NCBI GenBank assembly: GCA_900546565.1
Contig: URDC01000001.1
Coordinates: 62,001-126,000, forward strand
DNA length: 64,000 bases
Origin: an uncultured Opitutales bacterium
GTDB taxonomy: Bacteria > Verrucomicrobiota > Verrucomicrobiia > Opitutales > Intestinicryptomonadaceae
Reading direction: 5' to 3'
The position numbers and the translations under genes are program-made. The notes under the pieces are model-generated. The model saw nothing but the letters and a program-made list of their open reading frames with translations, had not been told where the DNA came from and did not search any database. Of this stretch, positions 30,437 to 39,357 are shown piece by piece (positions within the stretch are counted from its first letter, which is position 1; every line of letters starts with the position of its first letter).

Positions 30437-32593
30437 ATGGCAAACTTATCTGAAAAAAATTCGCCGAACAGGGTCAAGCCCTTGGAATACACGAGAAACA
30501 TCGGTATTTCGGCGCACATCGACGCGGGCAAAACAACTTGCTCGGAACGTATATTGTTTTATAGCGGCGTAGTCCACAAGATTGGCGAAGTTCACGAAGG
30601 CACGGCTGTCACAGACTGGATGGAGCAGGAACGCGAACGCGGCATAACCATTACGTCGTCGGCTATCACTTGCAACTGGAAGACCAAAGACGGTCCGTTC
30701 AAGGGTATCGAACACCAGATCAACCTCATCGACACCCCTGGACACGTCGACTTCACCGCCGAAGTTGAACGTTCGCTGCGTGTTCTCGACGGTGCAATCG
30801 CGGTATTCTGCGCGGTCGCGGGCGTCCAGCCCCAGTCCGAAACGGTTTGGCGTCAGATGAACAAGTACCACGTTCCCCGCATTGCGTTCATCAACAAGAT
30901 GGACAGAACGGGCGCGGACTTCTACGGCGCGGTCGAAGACATCAAAACAAAGCTCAGCGGCAATCCCCATCCGTTGTTCCTCCCCATTGGCGCGGAAGAC
31001 CAGCTCAAAGGCCTGATAGACCTCATTGCGATGAAGGCCTATGTCTATGACGAAAACGACCCGCAGGGCGTCAAGTACGACACCGTTGAAATTCCCGCCG
31101 AATACAAGGAAAAGGCGGAACAATACAGAGCCGAACTTATCGAAGCCATTGCCGATTTCGACGACGGCATTATGGAAAGATTCCTCGAAGGCGAAACAAA
31201 CTTCACGGAAGACGAACTCCGCTTGGGCGTTCGTAAGGCTACGTTGTCGCTAAACTTCGTTGGTGTTGTTCCCGGTTCGGCGTTCAAGAACAAGGGCGTT
31301 CAGATGTTGCTCGACGCGGTTGTCGACTACCTCCCCAGTCCGCTCGATGTTCCCCCGATTAAGGCTTACGGCGAAGACGACGAAGACACGCCCTCGCTGG
31401 AAATCGTCCCCGACGACTTCGCGCCTCCGACGGCTTTGGCTTTCAAATTGTGGTCCGACCCGTTCGTCGGCAAACTCGTATTTATCCGCGTATACAGCGG
31501 CTGCATAAAGAAGGGTATGACAATTTACAACCCGCGTTCGCGCAAAACCGAACGTATCTCGCGCTTGCTCGTTATCAAGGCGGACAAGAGGGACGATATC
31601 GAAGAGGCATACTCGGGCGCAATCTGCGCGATTATCGGCGCGAAGGACATCGTAACGGGCGACACTCTCTGCGACAGAGACCACGAAGTCCGTCTCGAAC
31701 CTCCGACATTCCCCGAGCCGGTTATCGCTATGAGCATTGAGCCCAAGAGCAAAGCCGACCAGGAAAAGCTATCGATTGCCTTGCAGCGTTTGGCGGAAGA
31801 AGACCCGACGTTCGTCGTCACGACGAATCAGGAAACGGGGCAGACGCTTATCGCAGGTATGGGTGAGTTGCACCTCGATATCATCAGAGACCGTCTTTTC
31901 AGAGAGTTTAAGGTCGAAGCAGACTCGGGCAAGCCCCAGATTGCTTACAGGGAAACGATTACCAAGAAGGCGCACGGCGTCGGCAAATTCGTCCGTCAGT
32001 CGGGCGGTCGCGGTCAATACGGCCACGCGGAAATCGAACTCGAACCGCTCGAAAAGGGCAAGCACTACGAATTCGTCAACGAAATTGTCGGCGGCGTAAT
32101 CCCGAAGGAATACATCAAGCCGACGGAAGACGGTATCAAGGAAGCTATGATAAACGGCGTCGTGGCGGGGTATCCTGTTGTGGACGTCAAGGTTCGCTTG
32201 GTATTCGGTTCGTTCCACGAAGTCGACTCTTCGGAAATGGCGTTCAAAATGGCGGGTATTTTTGCCTTCAAAGACGCTATGAAGAATGCGAACCCGATTT
32301 TGCTTGAACCGATTATGAAGGTTGAAGTTACGACTCCGAACGAGTATCAGGGCGACGTTATGGGCGATATCAACCGCCGTCGCGGACAGGTTCAGGGTAT
32401 GGAAACGAAGGGCAACGATACAATCATCAGAGCTTTCGTTCCGCTCGAAACAATGTTCGGCTACGCTACGGACATTCGCTCGCTTTCAAGCGGCCGCGCT
32501 TCGTATTCGATGGAACCGAGCCACTTTGAACAAGTTCCCGCGGCAGTCTTGAAGCAAGTTCAGGAAGGCGCCGCGCGCAAAACACAAAGATAA
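30437..32593 (+). CDS. fusA: Elongation factor G
   Basis: 718 residues. G domain with [14 protein letters not shown] (P-loop), [17 protein letters not shown] (G3) and [11 protein letters not shown] (G4), then domains II-V with [14 protein letters not shown]. It is the translocase of protein synthesis, or with RRF a recycling factor. It is followed directly by rpsJ; the second tuf copy that many bacteria have here is missing. Confidence 0.97.
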   Translation: MANLSEKNSPNRVKPLEYTRNIGISAHIDAGKTTCSERILFYSGVVHKIGEVHEGTAVTDWMEQERERGITITSSAITCNWKTKDGPFKGIEHQINLIDTPGHVDFTAEVERSLRVLDGAIAVFCAVAGVQPQSETVWRQMNKYHVPRIAFINKMDRTGADFYGAVEDIKTKLSGNPHPLFLPIGAEDQLKGLIDLIAMKAYVYDENDPQGVKYDTVEIPAEYKEKAEQYRAELIEAIADFDDGIMERFLEGETNFTEDELRLGVRKATLSLNFVGVVPGSAFKNKGVQMLLDAVVDYLPSPLDVPPIKAYGEDDEDTPSLEIVPDDFAPPTALAFKLWSDPFVGKLVFIRVYSGCIKKGMTIYNPRSRKTERISRLLVIKADKRDDIEEAYSGAICAIIGAKDIVTGDTLCDRDHEVRLEPPTFPEPVIAMSIEPKSKADQEKLSIALQRLAEEDPTFVVTTNQETGQTLIAGMGELHLDIIRDRLFREFKVEADSGKPQIAYRETITKKAHGVGKFVRQSGGRGQYGHAEIELEPLEKGKHYEFVNEIVGGVIPKEYIKPTEDGIKEAMINGVVAGYPVVDVKVRLVFGSFHEVDSSEMAFKMAGIFAFKDAMKNANPILLEPIMKVEVTTPNEYQGDVMGDINRRRGQVQGMETKGNDTIIRAFVPLETMFGYATDIRSLSSGRASYSMEPSHFEQVPAAVLKQVQEGAARKTQR

Positions 32594-32616
32594 TCAAATT
32601 TTGAAGAGAAAATAAT

Positions 32617-32925
32617 ATGGCTACTCAGAGAATTAGAATAAAGCTCAAAGGCTATGACTTCCGCACGATAGACCAAAGCGCGGGCGAAATTGTCGAAACG
32701 GCTAAAAGAACAGGAGCGAGAGTCTCGGGCCCCGTTCCGCTTCCGACGAAAATCGAAAAATATTCGGTGAATCGTTCGGTTCACGTCGACAAGAAGAGTA
32801 TGGAGCAATTTGAATTGCGCACGCACAAGCGTTTGATTGACATTGTTAATCCTACGCCCAACACGGTTGACGAGCTTAAAAAGCTCAATCTCCCCAGTGG
32901 TGTTGACATTACAATCAATGTATAA
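32617..32925 (+). CDS. rpsJ: 30S ribosomal protein S10
   Basis: 102 residues, standard; [18 protein letters not shown] start and [18 protein letters not shown] loop. S10 also serves as NusE in antitermination. Here it is joined to the str operon (23 bp after fusA), and it is separated from rplC by an unusual 749 bp spacer. Its stop codon lies in the loop of a perfect 12 bp hairpin. Confidence 0.96.
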   Translation: MATQRIRIKLKGYDFRTIDQSAGEIVETAKRTGARVSGPVPLPTKIEKYSVNRSVHVDKKSMEQFELRTHKRLIDIVNPTPNTVDELKKLNLPSGVDITINV

Positions 32926-32936
32926 TTGATTGTAAT
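32908..32936. terminator. Perfect hairpin over the rpsJ stop codon
   Basis: ATTACAATCAAT (32908-32919) and ATTGATTGTAAT (32925-32936) are perfect 12 bp arms with a 5 nt loop that contains part of the TAA stop. There is no T run, so it may mark an mRNA 3' end or processing site rather than an intrinsic terminator. Confidence 0.5.
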
Positions 32937-32940
32937 TCCT

Positions 32941-33194
32941 GAGGTGTGGCGTGGATTGAATTTTCCTGCTACGCCTCTTAGCTCTCCGAGGTGTGGCGTG
33001 GATTGAATTTCCCTGTTATGCCTCTTAGCTTTCCGAAGTGTGGCGGATTTTTTATTTCCCGTCCGGCTTCTGACTCTCTGAGGTGTGGCGAGGAGTTAAG
33101 TTCCCTGTCGCGCTTTGGTGCGGAGGAGAGCGCGGCGATGGTTTAAGTTCCGTGTCGCGCTTCGGTTCTGAGGAGAGTGTGGCGGATTTTATAT
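32941..33194 (+). repeat. Degenerate 43-47 bp tandem repeat array
   Basis: Five units and a partial sixth start at 32941, 32988, 33035, 33080, 33123 and 33170, each opening GAGGTGTGGCG or a close variant. Units 1 and 2 match at 43 of 47 positions; later units drift. Each can fold through GGCGTGG..CC..ACGCC with some G-T pairs. No spacers, so not CRISPR. The rest of the 32926-33495 gap is AT-rich and shows no gene. Confidence 0.75.
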
Positions 33195-33495
33195 GCGCCG
33201 AGTTCTCGTTCGGATTGGCGGTGTGGATTTTTTTCGCGCAGCTGATTTGGAGAGGCGGAAGTTCTTTTTAGCTGGTGTGCACGAATTGGCTTTGATTTTT
33301 GCAAAGTCGGAGGCGTGTATGTTTGCTTTTCGGCGTGAGCCTCGGTGGAAATCGGGCTTGTGTCTTATACATTTTTTACAAATTTTGGCGTAAATTTTTT
33401 GAAGCATCTGTTCGGGATTTTTCCCAAAAAGAGCAGAGAACCGAAAAGTTTACGCGATATTTGTCGAAAAATTTTGCTAAAAACAAAAAAATTTG

Positions 33496-33524
33496 TTGAC
33501 AGGGTTTATGTTTTTATCAACATT
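33496..33524 (+). promoter_or_regulatory. Putative promoter of the S10 operon (rplC onward)
   Basis: Perfect TTGACA (33496-33501) after an A-tract, 17 bp, AACATT (33519-33524). It would give a leader of about 145 nt before rplC and explains how the operon is restarted after the repeat array. Confidence 0.5.
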
Positions 33525-33674
33525 GTGCCCTTTACAAATTTTATCAACCAAAACAACTAAAGCAGGTTTAAAGGGGTTTGGCATTGTAGAAACTCTCCGA
33601 AAGGGTGCGGACAAACTGTTGTTCGGCTGAAATCGGGGTTTTGAAGATGTGAAATTCCGCCTGCCGCTTAGAAA
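33525..33674 (+). promoter_or_regulatory. Structured leader of rplC (possible r-protein autoregulation)
   Basis: The 5' leader has closing arms GCAGG (33562-33566) and CCTGC (33660-33664), an internal CTCTCC-GAAA-GGGTG hairpin with a GNRA loop, and no clear Shine-Dalgarno before the rplC ATG. This layout resembles S10-operon leaders bound by L4 in other bacteria, but the sequence itself is not one I recognise. Confidence 0.4.
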
Positions 33675-34316
33675 ATGAGTCAAATACTAATAGGTAAAAA
33701 GCTGGGTATGACCCAGATTTTTGACGGAGACAACAGCCTTGTCGCTGTTACTGTCGTTGAGGCAGGTCCGTGCCCCGTCACACAGGTAAAAACAGCTCAG
33801 AGCGACGGATATGAAGCCGTCCAGATTGGCTTCAATGCGCAGAAAGAACAGCGTATGTCGAAGTCCTCGCTCGGGCACTTAAACAAAGCGGGTGTGTCTC
33901 CCGTAACTGAATTGGTCGAATTCCGCGTCGACAACGCTTCGGAATTTAAGGCTGGGGACGTTATGACTGTCGCGAAATTTGCGGAAGGTCAGATGGTCGA
34001 CATTATCGGCACAACAAAAGGTCGCGGTTTTCAGGGCGTAATGAAGCGTCACAACTTCGACGGTCAGCCCGAAACGCACGGCCATATGATGCACCGTCGT
34101 CCCGGTTCGGTCGGCTGCCGCCAGACTCCTGGCCACGTCTACAAGGGTAGAAAGATGCCCGGTCATATGGGCCAAGTTCGTTGCACGACGCAGAACCACG
34201 CTATCGTAAAAATTTTGGAAGACAAAAACATTCTCCTGATTAAGGGAAGTCTCCCCGGTGCGAAAGGCGATATGGTTATCGTCCGCACGGCTAAGAAAGT
34301 CAAGAAAGCACAATAA
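33675..34316 (+). CDS. rplC: 50S ribosomal protein L3
   Basis: 213 residues; IGKKLGMTQIF start and the finger loop HMMHRRPGSVGCRQTPGHVY that reaches the peptidyl transferase centre. First gene of the S10 operon proper in this genome, behind its own promoter and leader. Confidence 0.97.
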   Translation: MSQILIGKKLGMTQIFDGDNSLVAVTVVEAGPCPVTQVKTAQSDGYEAVQIGFNAQKEQRMSKSSLGHLNKAGVSPVTELVEFRVDNASEFKAGDVMTVAKFAEGQMVDIIGTTKGRGFQGVMKRHNFDGQPETHGHMMHRRPGSVGCRQTPGHVYKGRKMPGHMGQVRCTTQNHAIVKILEDKNILLIKGSLPGAKGDMVIVRTAKKVKKAQ

Positions 34317-34330
34317 GGAGAGTCGCCGAT

Positions 34331-34960
34331 ATGAAACTTAAAGTTTACACAAAAGACGGTTCGAGCTTCGCGGAACAGGATTTCGCAAATATCCCCGAAT
34401 TTGAAGAAAACAAGGGTTTGTTTGCCTTGAAGGAAACGCTCGTAGCCTATCAGGCGAATGCGCGTCAGGGCAATGCCTCAACTCTCGACTACGGCCACGT
34501 TAGCGGAACTTGCCGCAAGCCGTTTAAACAGAAGGGCGGCGGTCGTTCGCGTCACGGCACGATGAAGAGCCCGATTCACCGCGGCGGTGCTGTCGTTTTC
34601 GGTCCGACTCCCAGAGACTGGTCGAAAAAAATCAACCGCAAGGTCAAGGCTTTGGCTTTTGCAAGGGCGTTCTTCGACAAGTGCGTCGACGGCGGTCTGT
34701 GCGTAATCGAAGCGTTCGAAGCCCCCGAAAGAAAAACAAAGGCTGTCGCGAAAGTTTTGGCTAACATCAAGCCCGAAGGCAAGGTTTTGCTTATCGACGA
34801 TGTTTTCGAAGACAATTTCATTTTGGCAAGCCGCAACATCGAAAGAGCCAACTTCTGCGAAAGCGCGGTCACAAGCGCGCTCGAACTCGTTCAGTTCGAC
34901 AACGTCATTGTTTCGCGCAAGGGCTTGGACACGATGTTGGCAAGAATCAACAAGGACTAA
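34331..34960 (+). CDS. rplD: 50S ribosomal protein L4
   Basis: 209 residues. Contains GTMKSPIHRGGAVVFGPTPR, the tunnel-lining extended loop, and a C-terminal domain typical of L4. L4 is the usual autoregulator of S10 operons, which makes the rplC leader a plausible target. Good AAGGAGAG ribosome binding site. Confidence 0.96.
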   Translation: MKLKVYTKDGSSFAEQDFANIPEFEENKGLFALKETLVAYQANARQGNASTLDYGHVSGTCRKPFKQKGGGRSRHGTMKSPIHRGGAVVFGPTPRDWSKKINRKVKALAFARAFFDKCVDGGLCVIEAFEAPERKTKAVAKVLANIKPEGKVLLIDDVFEDNFILASRNIERANFCESAVTSALELVQFDNVIVSRKGLDTMLARINKD

Positions 34961-34974
34961 GAAAGAGGTAGGTC

Positions 34975-35262
34975 ATGATTAAGCCTGAAAATATTATTAA
35001 GGGGGTCCGCGTGACTGAAAAGGCCGCCAACGCCCAGGTTGCAAACAAATACACGTTTGTTGTAGCCGAAGACGCGAACGCTATCGCGATTTCGCAGGCA
35101 GTTGAAAAGCTTTTCAATGTCAAGGTTGAGAAAGTAAACGTCATTAACGCCAAGGGTAAAGTTAAGGTCTCGCGCATGCGCAAAGCCGCTCCCGGAGTTA
35201 AGGGCAAAATGAAGAAGGCAATCGTCACGCTCAAAGCAGGCGATTCTATTCAATTAGCGTAA
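34975..35262 (+). CDS. rplW: 50S ribosomal protein L23
   Basis: 95 residues, standard; RVTEKAANAQVANKYTFVV and the basic loop NAKGKVKVSRMRK. It sits at the tunnel exit and docks trigger factor and SRP. Confidence 0.95.
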   Translation: MIKPENIIKGVRVTEKAANAQVANKYTFVVAEDANAIAISQAVEKLFNVKVEKVNVINAKGKVKVSRMRKAAPGVKGKMKKAIVTLKAGDSIQLA

Positions 35263-35279
35263 GCAAGGAGATTTGAAAA

Positions 35280-36125
35280 ATGGCAATTATTAAAAGAAGA
35301 CCTTTGACTCCTGCCCAGAGATTTATGGAGTTGAGCCGTCCCGAAGTCGACAACAAGCGTCCGGAACGCTCGTTGACCGAAAGCAAGCACCGCGCGAAGG
35401 GTCGCAACTGCTACGGCAGAATCACGTCGCGCCGTCGCGGCGGCGGTCATAAAAGACTGTATCGCGTTGTCGATTTCAAGCGCGACATCGTAAACGTTCC
35501 CGCAACGGTTATGGCTATCGAATACGACCCGTATCGTTCGGCGTATTTGGCGTTGTTGCAGTATGAAAACGGCGAAAAGCGTTACATCATCGCTTTGGAC
35601 GGAATGAAAAAGGGCGACAAGGTTATGACTTTGGACAAACGCCCCGACGAATTCCCCGTCGGAATGTGCATGCCTCTTAAATTTATCCCCGCGGCGACGA
35701 GAATCAGCTCGATTGAAATGCAGCCCGGCAAGGGCGCGCAGATTGCCCGCGGCGCAGGCGCAGGCGCGCAGTTGGTTGCCGTCGAAGGCGGCGTTGCCAC
35801 TGTGAAAATGCCCAGCGGCGAAATTCGTCTTATCAATGCGGAATGCCGCGCCGTTATCGGCGTAGTCGGCAACTTGGAATACCGCAACCAGAGCCTCGGC
35901 AAAGCCGGTAGAGTGCGCTGGTTGGGTAGGCGTCCGAGAGTCCGCGGTGTTGTGATGAATCCTGTCGACCACCCGATGGGCGGTGGTGAAGGTCGCACTT
36001 CGGGCGGCGGTCATCCGGTTTCTCCGTGGGGGCAGTTGGCAAAGGGTTATCCGACACGTACCAAGAGCAAGCCTTCAAATTCAATGATTCTGTTGCGTCG
36101 CAACGGGAAAAAGGCCAAGAAATAG
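35280..36125 (+). CDS. rplB: 50S ribosomal protein L2
   Basis: 281 residues. The C-terminal block NPVDHPMGGGEGRT keeps the conserved His implicated in peptidyl transfer; the second His of the usual HPH is Met. KGRNCYGRITSRRRGGGHKR is the N-terminal signature. Normal position between rplW and rpsS. Confidence 0.97.
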   Translation: MAIIKRRPLTPAQRFMELSRPEVDNKRPERSLTESKHRAKGRNCYGRITSRRRGGGHKRLYRVVDFKRDIVNVPATVMAIEYDPYRSAYLALLQYENGEKRYIIALDGMKKGDKVMTLDKRPDEFPVGMCMPLKFIPAATRISSIEMQPGKGAQIARGAGAGAQLVAVEGGVATVKMPSGEIRLINAECRAVIGVVGNLEYRNQSLGKAGRVRWLGRRPRVRGVVMNPVDHPMGGGEGRTSGGGHPVSPWGQLAKGYPTRTKSKPSNSMILLRRNGKKAKK

Positions 36126-36146
36126 TTTACAGGAGAATAAATAATT

Positions 36147-36425
36147 ATGGCACGTTCAATTAAAAAAGGCCCGTTTGTCGACCCCAGTCTCCAAGACAAA
36201 ATCGACGAAGCCCAGAAGACGAACTCGCACAAGCCGATTCAGACTTGGTCGAGGCGTTCGATGATTACGCCCGATTTTATCGGTTTGAATTTCAACGTCC
36301 ACAACGGTAAAAAGTTTTTGCCCGTCTATGTTACGGAAAATATGGTAGGGCACAAGCTTGGCGAATTTGCGCCGACCCGTTTCTTCAAAGGACACCAACC
36401 GCACACCAAAAAGGCAACTATGTAA
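36147..36425 (+). CDS. rpsS: 30S ribosomal protein S19
   Basis: 92 residues; [13 protein letters not shown] start and [20 protein letters not shown], standard. Its TAA is separated by a single base from the ATG of a secreted protein that is not part of the ribosome. Confidence 0.96.
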   Translation: MARSIKKGPFVDPSLQDKIDEAQKTNSHKPIQTWSRRSMITPDFIGLNFNVHNGKKFLPVYVTENMVGHKLGEFAPTRFFKGHQPHTKKATM

Positions 36426-36426
36426 T

Positions 36427-36762
36427 ATGGCTCGGCTGGGCAAAGTTTTGTTTTGTTTGATTTTTTCAAGCGCGATGGGCTTTGCCGAGTCTCCCCGTTG
36501 GATAACGAAAGACAACTGTTATAATCCCGAAAACGCGGGAAGGGTGGTCGAAGTTATCGCGGGCGAAAACGCCGACTTGGTGGTTATAGATACGGGCTTT
36601 AAGGGCAATATGCGCATAGGCGCGGTTTGCACTGCAAAGAATCCCGACAAGACAACGGCGAAAGTCGTGGTGGTCGAGGCAACCGAAGACGAAAGTATCG
36701 CACTTATAATTACCAACGCAGAAATACAACAGGGAGCTGCCGTTCATATTACAGCAAACTAA
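36427..36762 (+). CDS. Secreted small protein inserted between rpsS and rplV
   Basis: 111 residues from the ATG at 36427, 1 nt after the rpsS stop, so translation is probably coupled. The N-terminus is a signal peptide (MARLGK, hydrophobic VLFCLIFSSAM, cleavage near FAES). The mature part is one compact beta-rich domain: GRVVEVI..ADLVVIDTGFKGNMRIGAVCTA..TAKVVVVEAT..SIALIITNAEIQQGAAVHI. This rhythm resembles the C-terminal FlgT-like domain found in secreted or envelope proteins of PVC and other bacteria (inference). An exported protein in the core of the S10 operon, where S19 and L22 are normally adjacent, is very unusual. Codon use is like its neighbours, so it is not a recent foreign insert. 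Confidence 0.8.
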   Translation: MARLGKVLFCLIFSSAMGFAESPRWITKDNCYNPENAGRVVEVIAGENADLVVIDTGFKGNMRIGAVCTAKNPDKTTAKVVVVEATEDESIALIITNAEIQQGAAVHITAN

Positions 36763-36778
36763 AAACAGAAAGATAACA

Positions 36779-37114
36779 ATGGAAGTTAAAGCTTTAACAA
36801 AGTTTGCGCGCATGTCAGACAAAAAGGTGCGCGAAATAGCACGCGAGATTCAGGGCCGCAACGCTGCGGAAGCGTTGGAAATCTTGAAACTCGTTCCGCG
36901 CAAGAGCGCGAGGTTGTTTGCTAAGACGCTCGCAAGCGCGATAGCTAACGCCGAAAACAACAACGGTCTTGCGGCCGCCAATTTAACAATCAAAAGCGCG
37001 ATAGTCAACCAAGGTGTGGCTTTCAGACGTTTCAGACCCGTTGCCAGAGGCAGCGCGCATCCGATTCGCAAGAGAACCAGCCATATTTTGGTAGTCCTTA
37101 GCGACCAAAAATAA
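36779..37114 (+). CDS. rplV: 50S ribosomal protein L22
   Basis: 111 residues; VKALTKFARMSDKKVREIAR start and the tunnel beta-hairpin tip RFRPVARGSAHPIRKRTSHI. Full length, so the upstream inserted gene has not damaged it. Confidence 0.96.
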   Translation: MEVKALTKFARMSDKKVREIAREIQGRNAAEALEILKLVPRKSARLFAKTLASAIANAENNNGLAAANLTIKSAIVNQGVAFRRFRPVARGSAHPIRKRTSHILVVLSDQK

Positions 37115-37132
37115 TTAAAAGAGGCAGATAAT

Positions 37133-37765
37133 ATGGGTCAAAAAGTAAATCCAAAAGGTTTCCGTCTCGCAGTTCGTCGCGACTGGGAGTCGCGTTGGTT
37201 CGCGAATAAAGGGGACTATGCAGCATCAGTAAACGAAGATTATCGCATTCGCGAATTTCTTCGCGGCAAGCTCAAAAACGCGTCTGTTCCCCGCATTTTC
37301 ATCGAAAGAGCGGGCTCGCGCATCAGAGTGAAAATCTTCACGGCGCGTCCGGGTATGGTCATCGGTCAGAAAGGCGCGTTGCTCGACGCGTTGAAGGCCG
37401 ACTTGGCGAAATTCATCGGCAAGGAAGTGATTGTCGACATTCAGGAAATCAAGAAGCCCGACCTCGACGCTTTCTTGGTTGCCGAAAGCATTGCTTTGCA
37501 GCTTGAACGCAGAATCTCGTTCCGCAGAGCCGTTAAAAAGGCCATCACGACTTGTATGGCAAGCGGCGCGGACGGTATCAAGGTTCAGGTCTCGGGTCGT
37601 TTGGGCGGCGCGGAAATTGCGCGTTGCGAATGGCAGAGAAAGGGCAGAATTCCCCTGCACACTTTGCGCGAAAACATCGATTACGGCTTCACCGAAGCTA
37701 ACACCGTCTACGGTAAAATCGGCGTGAAATGCTGGTTGTGCTTGAAGTCGGAAGACAACATCTAA
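37133..37765 (+). CDS. rpsC: 30S ribosomal protein S3
   Basis: 210 residues; MGQKVNPKGFRLAV start, KH domain with MVIGQKGALLDAL, and the C-terminal GRLGGAEIARCEW motif. Part of the mRNA entry helicase. Confidence 0.97.
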   Translation: MGQKVNPKGFRLAVRRDWESRWFANKGDYAASVNEDYRIREFLRGKLKNASVPRIFIERAGSRIRVKIFTARPGMVIGQKGALLDALKADLAKFIGKEVIVDIQEIKKPDLDAFLVAESIALQLERRISFRRAVKKAITTCMASGADGIKVQVSGRLGGAEIARCEWQRKGRIPLHTLRENIDYGFTEANTVYGKIGVKCWLCLKSEDNI

Positions 37766-37783
37766 TTTTAGGGAGAGAAAAAT

Positions 37784-38212
37784 ATGGCAAATATTCTTCC
37801 AGCAAAAACTAAATACCGCAAGATGCACAAGGGCCGCAACCGCGGCATGGCTAAGGGCGGAGATACAATCGCATTCGGCGATTACGCAATTCAGGCGATA
37901 GAACGCGGCAAGTGTTCGTCTTCGCAGCTCGAAGCCGCTCGTGTTGCAATCAACAGGCACTTCAAGCGCCGCGGTAAGGTTTGGATGCGCGTATTCCCGC
38001 AGAGGTCGGTAACCAAGAAACCCGCCGAAACCCGTCAGGGTAAGGGTAAGGGCTCGGTCGAATTCTGGGCGGCAATCATTAAACCGGGCAGCATTTTGTT
38101 CGAAGTTTCGGGCGTTCCCGCAAGCATGGCAAGAGAAGCTATGAGACTGGCGGACGGAAAACTTCCGTTTAAATGCAAGTTCGTGGTGCGCGAAGGCGTT
38201 GAAATTCTATAA
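37784..38212 (+). CDS. rplP: 50S ribosomal protein L16
   Basis: 142 residues; KYRKMHKGRNRGMAKGGD start, RVFPQRSVTKKPAETR. Binds near the A-site tRNA elbow. GGGAGAG ribosome binding site. Confidence 0.96.
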   Translation: MANILPAKTKYRKMHKGRNRGMAKGGDTIAFGDYAIQAIERGKCSSSQLEAARVAINRHFKRRGKVWMRVFPQRSVTKKPAETRQGKGKGSVEFWAAIIKPGSILFEVSGVPASMAREAMRLADGKLPFKCKFVVREGVEIL

Positions 38213-38225
38213 GGAGATTTGAAAG

Positions 38226-38408
38226 ATGAAATCGAAGGAAATTAGAGAGCTTTCAGCCGAAGAGATGGCGAAAAAATTGCGCGATATGCGCGAGGAATTG
38301 CTCAATCTCAACATTCGCAAAGGCACCGCACAGGTTGAGAATACCGGCCGCATCAGACAGTTGCGCCGCGATATTGCTCGGTTTGAAACCATTAAAGCTC
38401 AGAAATAA
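38226..38408 (+). CDS. rpmC: 50S ribosomal protein L29
   Basis: 60 residues, two-helix L29 with ELSAEEMAKKLRDMREELLN and the conserved C-terminal RQLRRDIARFETI. Follows rplP after 13 nt. Confidence 0.94.
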   Translation: MKSKEIRELSAEEMAKKLRDMREELLNLNIRKGTAQVENTGRIRQLRRDIARFETIKAQK

Positions 38409-38417
38409 GGCAAAACA

Positions 38418-38696
38418 ATGTCGGAAAATACAAGAAAGTCACGCAGAAGTCTCGTCGGCGTCGTAACGTCGAAGTCGGGGGACAAAAGCATAAAGCTTAC
38501 ATATTTCTACAAGGTTCCGCACCCGTTGTACCGCAAGGAAATTCGCCGCAAGACGGTTATTCACGTCCACGACGAAAACAACGAATGCGCGCTTGGCGAC
38601 AAGGTCGAAGTTACGGAAACGCGCCCTGTCAGCAAGCTCAAAAGATTCCGCGTAGTTCGCATAATTGAAAAGGCTCCCGTAGTGGCAGCAGAATAA
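38418..38696 (+). CDS. rpsQ: 30S ribosomal protein S17
   Basis: 92 residues; RRSLVGVVTSKSGDKSIKL and VEVTETRPVSKLKRFRVV, the OB-fold signatures. Directly after rpmC. Confidence 0.95.
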   Translation: MSENTRKSRRSLVGVVTSKSGDKSIKLTYFYKVPHPLYRKEIRRKTVIHVHDENNECALGDKVEVTETRPVSKLKRFRVVRIIEKAPVVAAE

Positions 38697-38708
38697 GGAG
38701 AGCACGAT

Positions 38709-39074
38709 ATGATACAAATGCAGACAAAGCTCGTTGTTGCCGACAACACGGGTGCGAAAGAAGTCGCTATGATTCGTCGTTTGGGTCAGCGCAGCAGAAC
38801 CGCCAAGGTCGGCGACGTCATCGTCGTTGCCGTAAAAAGCTCGACTCCCGATGCGGCAGTCAAGAAGGGCACGGTTGCCAAGGCAGTCATAGTCAGAACA
38901 AAAGCTCCGATTCGCAGAAACGACGGTTCGTATTTGCGTTTCGACACGAATGCGTGCGTTATTCTCGACGGCACGGGCAATCCGAAAGGTACGCGTATCT
39001 TCGGGCCTGTCGCGCGCGAATTGCGTTCGAAGAACTATATGAAAATCGTATCGTTGGCACCGGAGGTCTTGTAA
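38709..39074 (+). CDS. rplN: 50S ribosomal protein L14
   Basis: 121 residues; [19 protein letters not shown] start and [12 protein letters not shown] near the end. Standard spc operon position. Its stop is 1 nt before rplX. Confidence 0.96.
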   Translation: MIQMQTKLVVADNTGAKEVAMIRRLGQRSRTAKVGDVIVVAVKSSTPDAAVKKGTVAKAVIVRTKAPIRRNDGSYLRFDTNACVILDGTGNPKGTRIFGPVARELRSKNYMKIVSLAPEVL

Positions 39075-39075
39075 T

Positions 39076-39321
39076 ATGAAAAGATTTGTTAAAAAAGGCG
39101 ACGAAGTAGTAGTTATCTCCGGTTCTTCCAAGGGCAAGCGCGGCAAAATCATGCAGGTTTTCCCGAAGGACGAACGCGTTTTGGTCGAGGGCGTAAATGT
39201 CCGCAAGCACCACGAACGCAAGAGCGAGAAAAATCCCGAGGGCGCTATCGTTGAACGCGAAGCTCCCATCCACATTTCAAACGTAATGCCGGCTGGGCGT
39301 TTCGATGCCAAGAAAAAATAG
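39076..39321 (+). CDS. rplX: 50S ribosomal protein L24 (short form)
   Basis: 81 residues against about 103 in E. coli. The KOW core [19 protein letters not shown] and [12 protein letters not shown] are present, then [19 protein letters not shown]; the C-terminal zinc-ribbon-like tail of many L24 proteins is absent. No frameshift is seen; the stop is clean. Confidence 0.93.
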   Translation: MKRFVKKGDEVVVISGSSKGKRGKIMQVFPKDERVLVEGVNVRKHHERKSEKNPEGAIVEREAPIHISNVMPAGRFDAKKK

Positions 39322-39357
39322 GCTCGGACGTAATCAGAGGCCAAAAAAGACAAAAAA

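Noticed and set aside
32941..33194. Possible CRISPR array
   Set aside because: Units are contiguous and degenerate with no unique spacers and no cas genes in the window.
33083..33560. Short open frames between rpsJ and rplC
   Set aside because: Lie in the tandem repeats and AT-rich promoter region without ribosome binding sites; different frames give equally unconvincing products.
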